Assembly (NCBI GenBank): GCA_006538405.1
Contig: BJKQ01000004.1
Span: 1,798,001-1,862,000 of the forward strand
Reading direction: 5' to 3'
DNA length: 64,000 nt
Source: Hansfordia pulvinata
Taxonomy: Eukaryota > Ascomycota > Sordariomycetes > Xylariales
In this document: positions 22,398 through 33,712 of the stretch, in pieces
Numbering within the stretch: the first letter of the stretch is position 1
How the letters are laid out: each line of letters starts with the position of its first letter
Notes under the pieces: model-generated
Database searches by the model: none
Told to the model about the DNA's origin: nothing
The model's input: only the letters and a program-made list of their open reading frames with translations
Program-made: the position numbers and the translations under genes

Positions 22398-23994
22398 CGC
22401 GACGGTGTCACGTCAGCGAACGGCGTCTCGTCGAATCCGGGGGACAGAGGCTTCCAATCTGCTTGGCCGTCCGTGGCAGGGGCGGTCTGATCACACTGAC
22501 GCTGACGCTGACGCTGGCGTTGGCGCTGGCGTTGGCGCTGGCACGGGTTGGACCTTCCTGAGATCGAGTTGCGAATAGCTACAGCCGGGGAAGGTGCGCG
22601 GTAGGGGCGCAGGAAGGCACGAGGGGCATCTGCCACTTTATTGTTCGCGTCTCCAGCTCGTCTCGGGATAGGGTAGGTACCTACCAGGTAGGTCGGGTAG
22701 GGGGGTCTTCGGTGGCCGTTCCAAATCTTTCGTTCCTTGTCCCTCATCTCATCGCCCGCGCCAGGTTCGTCACCACCAATCGACTGGAGTGCATTATTCT
22801 CCGGACCCTCTGGGTCCCCGCCCGCCGCAACGGACCCCGGAGAGCTTGCATTTTGGGGCAAGGCGCACGGCAGCTGCGGTGACCACGATCGATTCAGGGC
22901 CCAGACGTGCCAGAGTCCCTCCAGTCAGTGCTTCCATTCTGCCGTGACCGCCGGGTTCACTAGCAACAAGGTGGGAAGGTGTCTGCCCGGGCGCTAAGTT
23001 AGGGGTAGTCGCTCGGATCGACGCCGTTCCGAACTTCTCACCGCGGCCCGCCCATCAAGGAACAACGGCTATTCATCGTCCACCAGTGTCGCCCACCCGG
23101 CCACGAGCAGTCTATGTCGTAATCCATTTGCAGCCAGTCCGACTCAGAAGGGTTGCTGTCTCCGAGTACATGTACGAGTACTCCCGAGTACTGGGGTCGT
23201 GTACTCGTACGAGACACAAAACCACCACCGGTCAGGCAGCAGATGGCGCCCACTGGCAGGCCAAGCAGCGACCTCCTGCGCAGCCATCCCTCCGGCTACC
23301 ATACCTTCAATGGATAGCATCGCAGCGAATTCTCGGCCTACTAACCCTCCGCCGCCGTCCGCTTTCGCACGTAAGTTGAAATACCGAGACCGCCGCCCCT
23401 CCGCCGTGAGACCCAGACAAGCAGGGTTTCTTTGTGTACGACGCAACAAGGGGGCACTCCAGTCTCCTTCCACGCACCCTCCTCCCTGATTAGCTCCGTT
23501 TTGGGCATCTTCACGAAATGCCTCTGCTGTCTGGTAGTCCCTACAAAAGGTCCCTGGCTGTGCAGCGCATCACGTGGCCAGCTCCACGGCCATTTGCATG
23601 CAATCTACCTACCTGCTCTAACTTAGGACCCAGCTCAGTCGCCCACCTTCTCTCCGTGCAGCTATGCTGCCGAGTGCAATCCAACAGAGGGAGGAGAACC
23701 CCGAACCGGCGCAATTGCTCCCACTCCACGAGTCTCGCGTGCAACGACAGTAGCGAATGCAACAATGGCTTCATGTGATCTGTTCCAACACTCTACCCGC
23801 ACGCCCACGCAAACAGCCTTGAACCGGCCTACCACATCCAGCCTAGCTGCCCGCCCATCTCCAAGACACAGACACGATAGATAAGTGGCATTGGGTATCA
23901 TTAATTGGTGAGATGGCGGCCTGTTCAGCTCGCGTCTACGCGAACTCACACACCACTCAGCTGCAACTGTCCATATGCCTACGCCGCTCTGCTC
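22398..23994. other. Intergenic region between P450 promoter and GWT1 3' end
   Basis: Contains a hexamer repeat about 100 bases upstream of the P450 start, GTAC words at 22670-22700 (taggtacctaccaggtag) and a dense set at 23167-23215 (acgagtactcccgagtac). I see no gene in it. Confidence 0.6.
22496..22545. repeat. (TGACGC)n/(TGGCGT)n hexamer repeat in the P450 promoter
   Basis: About eight tandem hexamers grading from TGACGC to TGGCGT/TGGCGC. The array lies 100-150 bases upstream of the P450 start codon and therefore probably in its promoter or leader. Confidence 0.8.
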
Positions 23995-25588
23995 TCACAG
24001 CTTGATTGACAGATCCCACGCATCCAAGCCCACTGCTATCCCCGTCAGCACCGCGCCGTACCCCACCAGGATCCCCGTGGCGGTCCCCGGCCCGGCCTCC
24101 AGCGTCGGCACCGTCAAGTTCACCAGCCCGGTCAGCAAGTTCGCCACCAAGAAAATGGCCAGCCCGTTGCGGTTGTATGCCCGCAGCACCCGGCTGGTGG
24201 CTGTCTCGTATGCCTCCTTCTCTGCCTTGACGTCCGTCGCGTTGTGGAAGGCGGGGAAGAAGACCGTGTCAATGGCGCAAAGAGCCAACAGCTGCGCGCA
24301 GTTGAAGGCCGCGATCCAGAGCACATACGGCAGATTGGCCAGCCGGCGCGACACGTCCAGTCCGGACCCATAGTGGAAGTCGGTGGTCAGGAAATAGAAC
24401 ACAGACCACACGCCCGTCCAAGCCGCTAGGGTCAGCAACAGCCTCTTCCGCTGCGAAGCTTGGCTCGCCCCAGTGCGGCCGATGCCCCTCGGCAGCACGT
24501 ACATACCGGCGTCCTGACCGGCCAAGAAGATGGCCAAGTAGCCGAAGAAACTACAGATGCCTTCCCTGTTCATGGAAATCAAATCCGTACGAGGAGCCAC
24601 CAGAATATAGCCCTTGAGCTCAGTGCTCTCCAGGACCATCTGGTACGCGACGCCCAGCAGGATGGCGAGTGCAGCGTAAGAAGGTACGAATCTCAGCGCC
24701 CACTGGAAGAGAGCAACGAAAGGGGGCAAGAAGCCAAGAGTGAAGAAGAAATTCCAGTGTACGCCGTATTCGGTGACATGCTCAGCATAATCAAGCCCCT
24801 TGACACTCAGGAGGCGGATGACACCGAGAACCAACAGCGGGAGCGAGTGGCGCATCGAGTGGCGCAGACGCTGGTGCAAGGGCATGGTGCGGCCCTCGGC
24901 GCGCTCCTTGATGACGGGCCGGGCGGCCACCAGGCCGGCCGAGAAGACGAAAGAGCCAACGCCCAAGTCCATGAGCGAGGTGCCCCAGGTTTCCACCTTG
25001 GCGAAGCGGCGAGGGAACAGTCGAAAGTCGACAGCCAGGATGGCCAGGCAGGTCAGGATCATGAGCATGCCGCGGTAGGTGGTCAGGAAGGGCTTGGTGG
25101 ACAGGGCGCCGCCGGCGCCCGAGGCGGTTTGGGACTGGGCATTGGGGGAAGCTTTTGCTTCTTGCGCAGGGTCGGGGGCCTGGCGGGGAGGGCGTAGACA
25201 AAGATGGCGGGGACGAGGAGCAGGCCAGCGAGGAGCAGTGGCGTGCCGGCGTACAGGGTGAGGGCCAGCAAAGGGGCGATGACGTTGAGCAGAAAGTCGA
25301 CGAGGAAGCCGAGAGTGGAGTCGGGCTTGAAGAAGGACTGGCGGGACTGCAAGATGGACCACAGCAGAAAGGCGACCTGAGCGCGAAGCAAAAGCAACAA
25401 GGTCAGCGGCGGCGGGGGCGCAAAAAGGGGGCACGGCGCAAAAGAGCAAGGCCAGAGGTGGCGGCGCGACGTACCGGGGCGATGGCGGTGACATAGTTGA
25501 TCTCGCTGATGGGGCCACCAGATAGGTTGGAGACAAAGTCCTCCTTCAGCTGCTTGTAGCTCGGGGCGCCTGTCGCGTTGGAAGCCAT
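23995..25588 (-). CDS. GWT1: GPI-anchored wall transfer protein 1 (GPI inositol acyltransferase), frame broken once
   Basis: Gwt1 acylates the inositol of glucosaminyl-phosphatidylinositol in the endoplasmic reticulum, an early step of GPI-anchor synthesis and the target of the antifungal manogepix. Exon 1 (25588-25475) encodes the conserved start [23 protein letters not shown] (shortened here to its key residues: YKQLKE, ..[10 protein letters not shown]). A 98-nt intron with GTACGT/CTCAG follows in phase 0. Exon 2 (25376-23995) carries the many membrane helices and hallmark stretches [39 protein letters not shown] and [11 protein letters not shown], ending in SIKL. Exon 2 is 1382 nt, one base short of a whole number of codons. 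The upstream part ([10 protein letters not shown]...VYALPARPP) and the downstream part (...[22 protein letters not shown]) lie in different frames, and the break falls in a non-conserved linker at about 25130-25190 containing runs of five G/C. With one base restored the length would be about 498 aa, the usual size. See findings. Confidence 0.88.
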
Positions 25589-27195
25589 GACGAGGGAGGA
25601 GGGAGCGGCTGGTGCGCGGTGGGCGCAAGTTGTGTTGCACAGATGTGAATGACAGGGCCGCGAGCTCGAGGAAAGAGGACTTTGGCGACAGGGAGAGAAA
25701 ACGCCGCGGACGTGGCCCCGGTGGCGGCTGGCGGGCGGAGTTGGCGACGTGGCCCGATTTGCAGTGAAAGACGGCGGGACGGGCAGGAGGGTGGTTGAGG
25801 TCGGCGGCGTAGGGCCGGCGGCGCGGTGGTGGATGATGCCACCTCGCCACTGATGCGCCGCCGGTCGCGGCTCAATCCAAACGTTTTAGCCCTGGGCACG
25901 CACCGGCCAGCGGGCACCGCCCACAGCTACGAGTATCCGTACTCCGTACAGTGGACCTACCTCAGCTGAACCGCGACACCACTCAGGTGACGATGGATCT
26001 GTGAGGCGTGTCCAGGCGATGCGAATGGGGCTAGTCTATATCCGGCCAGCGGTCCTTCCTGCCGGGTCCAGGGTCCTGGTTGCTCTTCCCTTTGGAGGAT
26101 GTGAGGCGAACCCGTGCGAGTATTTCCAGGGCATCAAACCGCGCCTGCCGTCTTCTCTTGGCCGGTTGGGAAGCTGCGATAGTACTACGAGCGCGTTAGA
26201 GCTCCTCATCGACTGACGACCTGAGGCAACCGCATCACTGGGAATGCCGCCTTGAGCCAGAGTAGGCAAGGAAGGTGCTCACCTGACTACCTGCAATCTA
26301 AGTCACAGAGAAGAAGAGTGCATCGCCCACGCTGAACAGACCTCCAGTACTTGTCCACCATACATCGAACGCCTCTGCCACTTCATCACAAGGACTTGCC
26401 TGAATGGCGTCGGCATGATTCGATCTGTCGAGATAATTCACTCGCTCTCAACAACGCCCCTGAATCCCTGCCTTGTTGAGGGAAACGAGTCCCTAGCTCC
26501 CTTGTTACGATGAAGAAAGTCTCGCGACAAATCAGCACCCTCAACGGCCGCTCGCTCCCTCGTCGCCTCTCGTCTTGCCCGCCTTCTTTGTTACCAGTCC
26601 TCTGAACAGCCACCTCCAACCGCAGGGATCCGACTCTGTCCCGACCAATTAACTCTCCGTCTGCTCCCTTCTATGCGCCACTTGGCCGCTGTCAAACAAC
26701 CTCGCCGATGCTCCCTGTGACATGCCGTCCTCGCTTCTTTGTCCGCCAACACGCCCTCGTCATCTTTGACCCGTCGCTCACCACGGCGTTGCGCCTTTCA
26801 TGCTCAGGCCTCTCTGCCATGTGTTGAATACGCGCTCCTTTCTCCCTTCGCACAGCCCTCCTTGACCTGTCAGCGGCCGTTTAGGTCATGCTGTCCCAGG
26901 AAAGCGGCCGAGGCGGCCACGCGTGCCCATGGCTCGCCTGCCTCCTTTCACCGGGAAGAAAGGATGTTTGCATACAACGAAAGCCGATCTGTTTGCTGCC
27001 TCGGGTTTCCACCCCCCCCTCCCTGTGCTCGCTTTGGATACTTTAAGCAAAGAAGCCACTTTCTCTGCCCTGCTCTGCTCCGCCTTGCGCGACCCAGCTC
27101 CCATCTTGACTTCGACCAGCTGCTGTGATATCGGCTCAGTAATTCGATCGCTCTCACGCTATTCGTTCATCCGGCTCAAGCCCTAGCATTCGATC
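25589..27195. other. Divergent intergenic region, GWT1 and unknown gene
   Basis: Shared promoter region of GWT1 (leftward) and the gene at 27196 (rightward). The right half (26380-27195) is pyrimidine-rich and is probably promoter and 5' leader of the rightward gene. GTAC words occur at 25930-25955. I see no gene in it. Confidence 0.6.
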
Positions 27196-28645
27196 ATGGC
27201 TCCAATCGAGAGGGCAAACCACGTTCGCTCCCGGCTCACGACTTCGTGGAATTCGAGCTACAACAATGTTGACGGTCTGTCCAAGGCTCTCCACGAGGAC
27301 AAGCTAAGGTTCTCAGTTCTATCCCCGTCCCCCATCTCGCCCCAGACGCTGTCAAGCCCCTCTTACCCACACCACACAGCCGAGGAGCGGGCCATGGTCA
27401 GTTCCCTTGATAGAAGGGCGAGACATCCAAGTCTGAGCTCCCCAACCCGAGCTGTGACAGGCCCTGTCATTGAAACCACATTGCAAAGCACTCGAGTATC
27501 CCACAGGCTGCCACCCCTTGAGCTGCGCGAGACATCGGCCAAGTCTGCCCAATGCCTCCCATCGCCGCCGTCGGACTATGAACCTCGTGCCCCTGTGGGG
27601 AGTCCAGGCAATGATAGGGACCGAGCCTCGCGGTCTACTAGCTGGTTCGGAAATGGCATGTCTGCTATCCCGGCGCTCCGACCCAGCCCCGACGGCTCCC
27701 CAGAGCCTATCTCGACTCAGACGCGAGATAGTATCGCAGCACAGAGCCCCAGGTCAAACAAGAGGCGGAATGTCGGACAAGGGGGTTATGTCCACGCAAA
27801 CCCCGTCCTTCCACACTCTGGCGGTGAAACACCCTTGTTACGAGCAGATGCCTTCGTCGTGGCACGATCTTTGAAGCGCCGAGGACAAAATCCTGGGGGA
27901 CCAACGCCCAACGCCGAGCAACACGGTAGCCACTCGGCAGCTGGGAATCATGAGAGCAGCCAACCGATCTCTTCCATCACCGCCGGTCGTCGTTTGACGG
28001 TACGTGCCATCATTCGACCCCGATCTCCTGAGAGAAAACCATTCCTCCTGCAGAGGACATATAACGTGGACGACCTCGGCATTGCTGCAAGCGCATTTTC
28101 TGTTGCCTGTGGGTCAACTCCCCAGATGCAAGCTGGTGGTGACCAATCGAGCCCTGCAGCTTCCGGTCATGACAGTTCCACGCAGGATCGGGGGCCAAGG
28201 AGACAATCACTGGTGCCATCTATGGGTCATAGGAAACGTCGGACGAGCTCTCTTGCCTCCGGTACCTTACTTTCTGCTGGGGGCGGCGCCGCAGAGGCCC
28301 AGACGATGATCAGAGATGGCATTGCGCTACCAGTTTGTAAGTACAAGACGCGCCGTGTCTATATAGAACCCCAACTGCCAGTCGGCTTTCGTACCACAGC
28401 TGACCATCTCTCTTTCTGCAGGTCTGAGCCACATTCGGGGGAAGCTGCCTGTATTGACGGCCATACTAACATCAGGCCACGTTCGCCAAGGAGATATTGT
28501 ATATCTTCCTTTGCCGTACGCCGAGGCGTGGCTGGAAACCTTGCGATGGGTATGCTTGCCGTCGCCGCCATTGCCAACTTCTATTGGAGAACCTCCCAGC
28601 CCTCAGGTCCAAGCCAATATCACGTACTTGGCAGGTAGGTTATGA
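27196..28645 (+). CDS. Hypothetical fungal protein with disordered N-terminus and small BTB-like C-terminal domain
   Basis: Two exons (27196-28336, 28422-28645) with an 85-nt intron (GTAAGT...CTGCAG, phase 1) give 454 aa. Residues 1 to about 370 are rich in Ser, Pro, Arg and Gly with SP/TP sites and look disordered, as in many fungal regulatory proteins. The last about 75 residues are compact: RDGIALPVCLSHIRG, LPVLTAILTSGHVRQGDIV, LPLPYAEAWLETLRWV, and a final NITYLAGRL. The pattern of 'SGHVR.GD...LP.P..EAW..T..W(V/I)' followed by 'N..YL.G' resembles a conserved fungal domain with BTB-like topology that I have seen only in hypothetical proteins. The intron splits this domain, and its splicing is supported by uninterrupted conservation-like sequence across the joint. 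No catalytic motif is present. The function is unknown, and a protein-interaction role is only inference. Confidence 0.72.
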
Positions 28646-30109
28646 TTGGGATGACAACCATCTTGTAAAGAGGCCAGGAGGTCGCGAGATGACTGCGACG
28701 AGTGACTGAATTCACTTATTATAATCAGAACAGGAATAGCAGTGGAATGTTGGCTTGGTTATTCCTAAAATCGATACCCTCGCTTCTGGGCACAATTCAT
28801 ATAATTCCGGGAACTCAAGTTCATCAATTCCTCTCCGAGTCTGAGCTTCCAATTGCCTGCCGGGCGTTAGTTTCCTTCTAACAATTAGGCGGAGATCCGA
28901 TCTATTGACCTTTCATGACACCAGCTGAGTAGCGAACTTATCTCGTAGTTGGCATCATATACCTATTTTGCCGCTTTGCGAGTGGTGGACAGCGTTGCAG
29001 CTACCGAGCTAACACAGGGAACCGGCTGATCGAGAGCCTTGCCAGGTAGCTTTTAAAAAGAATCCTAACTCCAGGAGCGCAGCCCTCCTCGGCACCCTGT
29101 TGAAGTTACTTAAAGCAGAATCGTCCGAGGATCTTGATGCGGTAGGGCGGGACACTGGCATGCAGTTGAGCAGAGGCATGAATGGCCCGAGGGTACGTAT
29201 GCTCAGCCAGCTGCTTCGCTTCGCTTGCTGTGAACCACTCCAGGAGACTTGGGGCCGGTTGGTGACGCCATCCTTCCCTTCCATCCTTTCTTTCCAGCAT
29301 CCCCCCCTTGTGCTCTTTGGCTTGTCGCGCACACTAAGGGAATGGTGATACATTGGTTCTCCTACGACCCCGAGATTCCCGCCTGTTCCCCAATTCAACC
29401 CAGGCGCGGCTCATGACCCAAGCCCAACCGTCTGCCTGCCGAGTCCAGAAAGCAAGTCCTCTACTGGTAGCCAGCCGCCCAAGGAACTTGTCGTGGGCCT
29501 GGGCGGCCGTAGGTTGGCACCGCATAATGGGTCTCTCGGACCGGGGCCGGGTCTCAACATAGGACTTGGGTTTCCACGGTGGAGCGGGACAAAGAGCCGC
29601 GTAATCAAAAAGGGCGAGAACAGCCCTGCTGCTGAGTTCTTGCCGATATGTACTCTAGTCGCGAGGACCTATCTATAGTGTCAGACTACGGCAGCTTGGA
29701 TAATCGGGAACCGGAAGAAGAATATCGAATCGCGGTACGGTTTCCAACTCGTACAAGTCGTGTCCAAGAAGACAGATGAGGTAGAGTAGCTGCGCAACCA
29801 GCTCGCCATGACATGAATCAAAAGAAAAACCCAGCCTCATGTTTAAACGCCAGAGATGCCTCTCTTGACACCGCTCCCTAGACCGATTGTGCCGCAACCG
29901 GCATCAAAGAAGTAAACCCACCAATGCACCCACAGCGATCCGACGCCGTTAAAACCTCGAGATGTCCTCCTCGAGATGTCCTCCTCGGAGGAACGGCGGC
30001 GCCCGCGGATTCAGAGCAGCCAGCCGCAGCATTAAGGGGTCCACACATATGTACATGTAATTTGCGTAAGAATAGCAGCATGCCCGAGTGGCCTTCATTA
30101 CACAGCCTC
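28646..30109. other. Convergent intergenic region
   Basis: Contains the 3' flanks of the unknown gene and the GH76 gene. Left part 28700-29000 is AT-richer than its surroundings. A short tandem duplication (ctcgagatgtcctc, two copies) lies at about 29956-29985. I see no gene in it. Confidence 0.6.
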
Positions 30110-31578
30110 TCAGTCAATGCTCATCCAGGCAAACGCACTGCAGGCTCCCGCAATGAATAGGGCAGTCAGAATACCAGCACCGGCCTTGTCACCAGTTGTG
30201 ATTGGCAGCAAATTGGGAGTAGTCGAGGTGGAGCTGCCAGAACCCGCATTGGCGTCACCCTGCGAGGTACCGCCAGTGGAGTTGGTGTAGGGGGCAGGAA
30301 GGGATGGGTAGAAGGTGCTCATCATGGCGGAAACGACGTTCATCTGCTGACTGGCGCCAACCTTGCCGTCGAACGTCCCACTCTTCCAGTGGAAACCGCA
30401 GAAACGACCGTTGGTACCACCGGTACATTGCTTGACAGCAGCAACCAGACTGGACTTGAGGACGGGCATGATCTTGGGGTAGGTGTAGGGGGCGAGCTGA
30501 GCCGTGGAGGCGAACCACCGAGCAGCATAGCCTTTGTAAGACTCCATGTCTGCGTTGCAACCTCCGGTTTCACACGAAGGCTCAAACGCGATTCCGTCGG
30601 GCCAGAATACCTTGATGCTGCGGTCAAGGAGCTTGTCGATGCGGGATTTCCACTTCGTGTCGGCGTTGGTGTGGTTGTACAGGAAGGCTGCGCCTTGGAT
30701 GAGGAGGGCGGCGTTGTAGGAGAATTGCGCCTTGTTGATGTCGGTGCAGTCGGGCAAGTGGGCGCCATCGTAAACATCGCCATCGTTGGTGATGTAGTTG
30801 AGCTTCTCAAGGATCTGCCAAGTCTTATCGGCCAAGTCCAGGTAAGTGTCGTTGCCGGTGTAACGGGCCAGGCGCGCGCCAATGTTGAAGTAGCAAGCGT
30901 TGGCAATGGCTTTGGTGAGAGTTGTCAGTACACCGATAAAGAGTAAGGAGGGAGATGACGAAGCCGGCGCAGACCGTGGGCAGTCGAGCACTCACTGTTG
31001 ATGTAGTTGTAACCGTTGTTCGAAGGGAATACCTGCCAGCGCAGGGCGCCCTTGCAATTGCCAGCGGAGGTGACGCGACGATCATCCATGGTCTGTTCGT
31101 TGAAGACGGCCTGAGCGAGGGCCAGCCATTGCGGCTTGTCTTCAGGCGGGTTGGGGTAACCGACTTCGGCTGCGAGCATAGCGGAGAAGGCCCAGAAGGC
31201 CTGGTCGTCGTTACCCATGGAGGCGGACCAGTTGGCCGGCATGTAGTCGCGATTGTCTCCAGTCTGGAAGAGCATGGCGGTGGTGACGATGTCGTCGTAC
31301 GACTTGTCGCCAAAGGCGAAGCGGTAGTCGATCATGACACCCCACATGGCACCACCTTGCCACCAGTAGTAATCACCATCAGGAGGGGGGCCGGGCAGGA
31401 TACCAGGCACCCAGCCGGGCTTGTCGCCGGAGTAGAATGTCAGCATGTCGTCAATGACATCCTTGGCGGCAGGCTTCATCGAGTCTTTGTCACCGGGTGT
31501 GATGGAAGGCAGAGCGGCAAGAACATGGTGGGCGACCAGGCCGGCAGTTGCCAGCAGGGATGTGGTGAATCGGACCAT
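30110..31578 (-). CDS. GH76 family GPI-anchored protein, Dfg5/Dcw1 type
   Basis: Two exons (31578-30996 and 30909-30110) join in phase 1 across an 86-nt intron (GTGAGT...AAAG) to 460 aa, the usual length of fungal Dfg5/Dcw1 proteins. These belong to glycoside hydrolase family 76 and are thought to act on the mannan core of GPI anchors to transfer wall proteins to glucan. Residues 1-21 are a signal peptide (MVRFTTSLLATAGLVAHHVLA). The paired catalytic aspartates are at about residues 124-125 in SMGNDDQAFWAF. Other family landmarks are YYWWQGGAMWG, CKGALRWQ, NACYFNIGARLARYTGN, DIN..QFSYNAA and a late GFHWKSGTFDG. A Ser/Thr-rich stretch (about 405-430) and a hydrophobic tail ending AGACSAFAWMSID fit GPI-anchor addition. 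I chose the ATG at 31578 over the in-frame upstream ATG at 31662 because only the shorter form places the signal peptide at the N-terminus. Confidence 0.93.
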
Positions 31579-33683
31579 GGTTTTCGAGGGCCGCCTCGGG
31601 GTTCGATTCGGGAAGGAGAAGGTGTGGGAGATTCTGTTCAAGAGAGACGCATAAGACTGCAAGTTTCAGTCTCGAATACGACGAAAAGGGCGCTCCAGGA
31701 GTGTGGTCAGAGTCGATGCTGACGTTGCGATGGAGGAATGAAGAGACAGGAGCGAAGATGGCTCCGGGCGATGCGATTGTTTGTGCGAGAGGAAGCAATG
31801 CCAGTAGTTGGGCGAAATGCGTCCTGATCGGGTTGGACGGGCGACAGATAAGGCGTTGGCTGGAATGTAGAGCGGTACGCGACCAGACCACGGTGAGAAC
31901 GAGAGGCGATTATGGAATTACACACTACTCTGTAGGTGTGGATTGGGCGAATGGGGTTGTCGATTGACAGCAAAGCGATGGATTGGTCGATGAAGAGGAT
32001 GGACCCGGTGAGCAGGGACGGCCAAACGAGCGGACGTGATGGTGGCGACGGGTCGATGGCGAGACGGGGTGAGGACAGGCGATTTCGATGGTCGGCGCGG
32101 CCGAGGACAAGCCAGTCGTCGATGCAGTGACCGGCAAGCGGGAGTCGTGATCTGCCTTGTTCGCGGGCAGCTAAGGCCGTGTCGATGGGGATGGGATGAT
32201 CTTGGTCGTCGTCAACGTCGTCGTCGTCCGGTCAGGGCGGCAGAAGTTGGTGGGAGAATGGGTTCGAGGCGACGGAGGCCGGGGGGAGAGGAGTGCAGGC
32301 AGTGGCAACCAGCGGCGGGTACGAGGACGGGCGCTTGGGGACGCACCGGCTGCAGCCAGGCCACTCCAGGGCTACCTTTCAGGTACACCAGAGCCCTCCC
32401 TAGGCGCCCAGCGTAGGCGCAGACTGGGCAGCCCGCCCTCCATGGCGTCCAACTGGGACTGGACAGGGGCTCCGGGGCCCGGCACTGAAAGGGACTGTGG
32501 TGGGTGGAGGCGGTACCTGACAGACGCGCAGGCAGCAAGAAATGTAGAGGTACTCGGAAATGCATCGATCCGCGTGACTGCAGCCACTCTTTGTGCCGAC
32601 GAGGGGATTGATAGGCGTCTCGGTACTTGAAATCGCGCAATAATAGGGGACGGGTACCAGCTCGGGCAAGGGGCAGCCACGGACGGGAGGGATGAGCCAG
32701 AAAGAAAGGCGACAGAGACGGAACGGTGGTGATTGGCTGGATCTGAGAAGATGGAGCCCGTCTGGCCTGGCACCGGCGCGCCGGCCAATCACGTGGCGCT
32801 CCCACAAGAGCAAGGGGGTGTCGTGGACGCGGTCGAGCCCACGACTGGACAGTGTATTTGAGCTAGAGCAGTACTCGCAGAGTGGCAGACAGCTCGGGGT
32901 TATGAGAAGTACTTCGCTACCGGACGCCGAGAGAAACTTGCGTGCGCACCCGCTCCCCTATACGTAAGGTACCTACCTAAGGTGCTTAGGGAGGTGCTCG
33001 CTACTGGTTCAGGCCGCCCCCCTGACTAACAACTGGTGGTCGTACGCGTACCTGATGGGATCTGCTCCGTACCTCCTTACCAACATAGTACATGTACGGA
33101 GAGTGAGCAGTGGCGGGCTTTGCCAGCCTGGGCGCCGTGCCCTGATGTTGATTTCATGCCTGATTCTCGTGCTTGGGTCGGACGGAGGCGTACCTTGCTT
33201 GACATTCGAGTGCTTGAAACTCGTATTGGCGCCGTTTGACAGCGTTCGTGACAGCCCATCTTTGCTTGTCGCCGATCCTCACCCACCACCTCGCGGACCC
33301 AGAAGTGCCGGAGCTGTCAGGACGAGGTCCCCAAAATCCCAGATGTCCCTCCCTGGCTGGCAGGGTCCCCAACCTTAGGTGGGTAATTCTTTTCGTATCG
33401 GTTCTGCTCTCGTACTTGGCTCATCTCATTCTCTGGTGCACGTAAGCTGCGATTTGCTCTCGTGTCTGTCGGTTGGGGTCGCCTCAGCCAGGTACGAGGG
33501 TACCCGTACTCCGTGGGCATTGTGGTCTTCCGTAGGATAATAATAAGACACGAGAGGCCGACGTCCGTGATTCCAAACAGCGAGCCGCTCTACCCGATTG
33601 CGCGCAGCTGTCCACGCAGGCAGGCGTCTGCAAGGTTGAACACGAGGACGCTATTTCCCCAGTCGCTCTCCGAGGCCGTTCGT

Positions 33684-33712
33684 CGTGGTGGTGGTGGTGG
33701 TGGTGGTGGTGG
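33684..33712. repeat. (TGG)n microsatellite
   Basis: About nine to ten tandem GGT/TGG trinucleotides. Confidence 0.9.

Noticed and set aside
12505..23000. Secondary-metabolite cluster (P450 plus dehydrogenase plus hydrolase)
   Set aside because: There is no backbone enzyme (PKS, NRPS, terpene synthase) nor transcription factor or transporter, and the aldehyde dehydrogenase is a housekeeping type.
25126..25192. 65-nt intron (GTCTAC...CCCAG) that would repair the GWT1 frame
   Set aside because: The donor is far from the fungal consensus, no branch site is visible, and the length fit could be a coincidence. A missing base is simpler.
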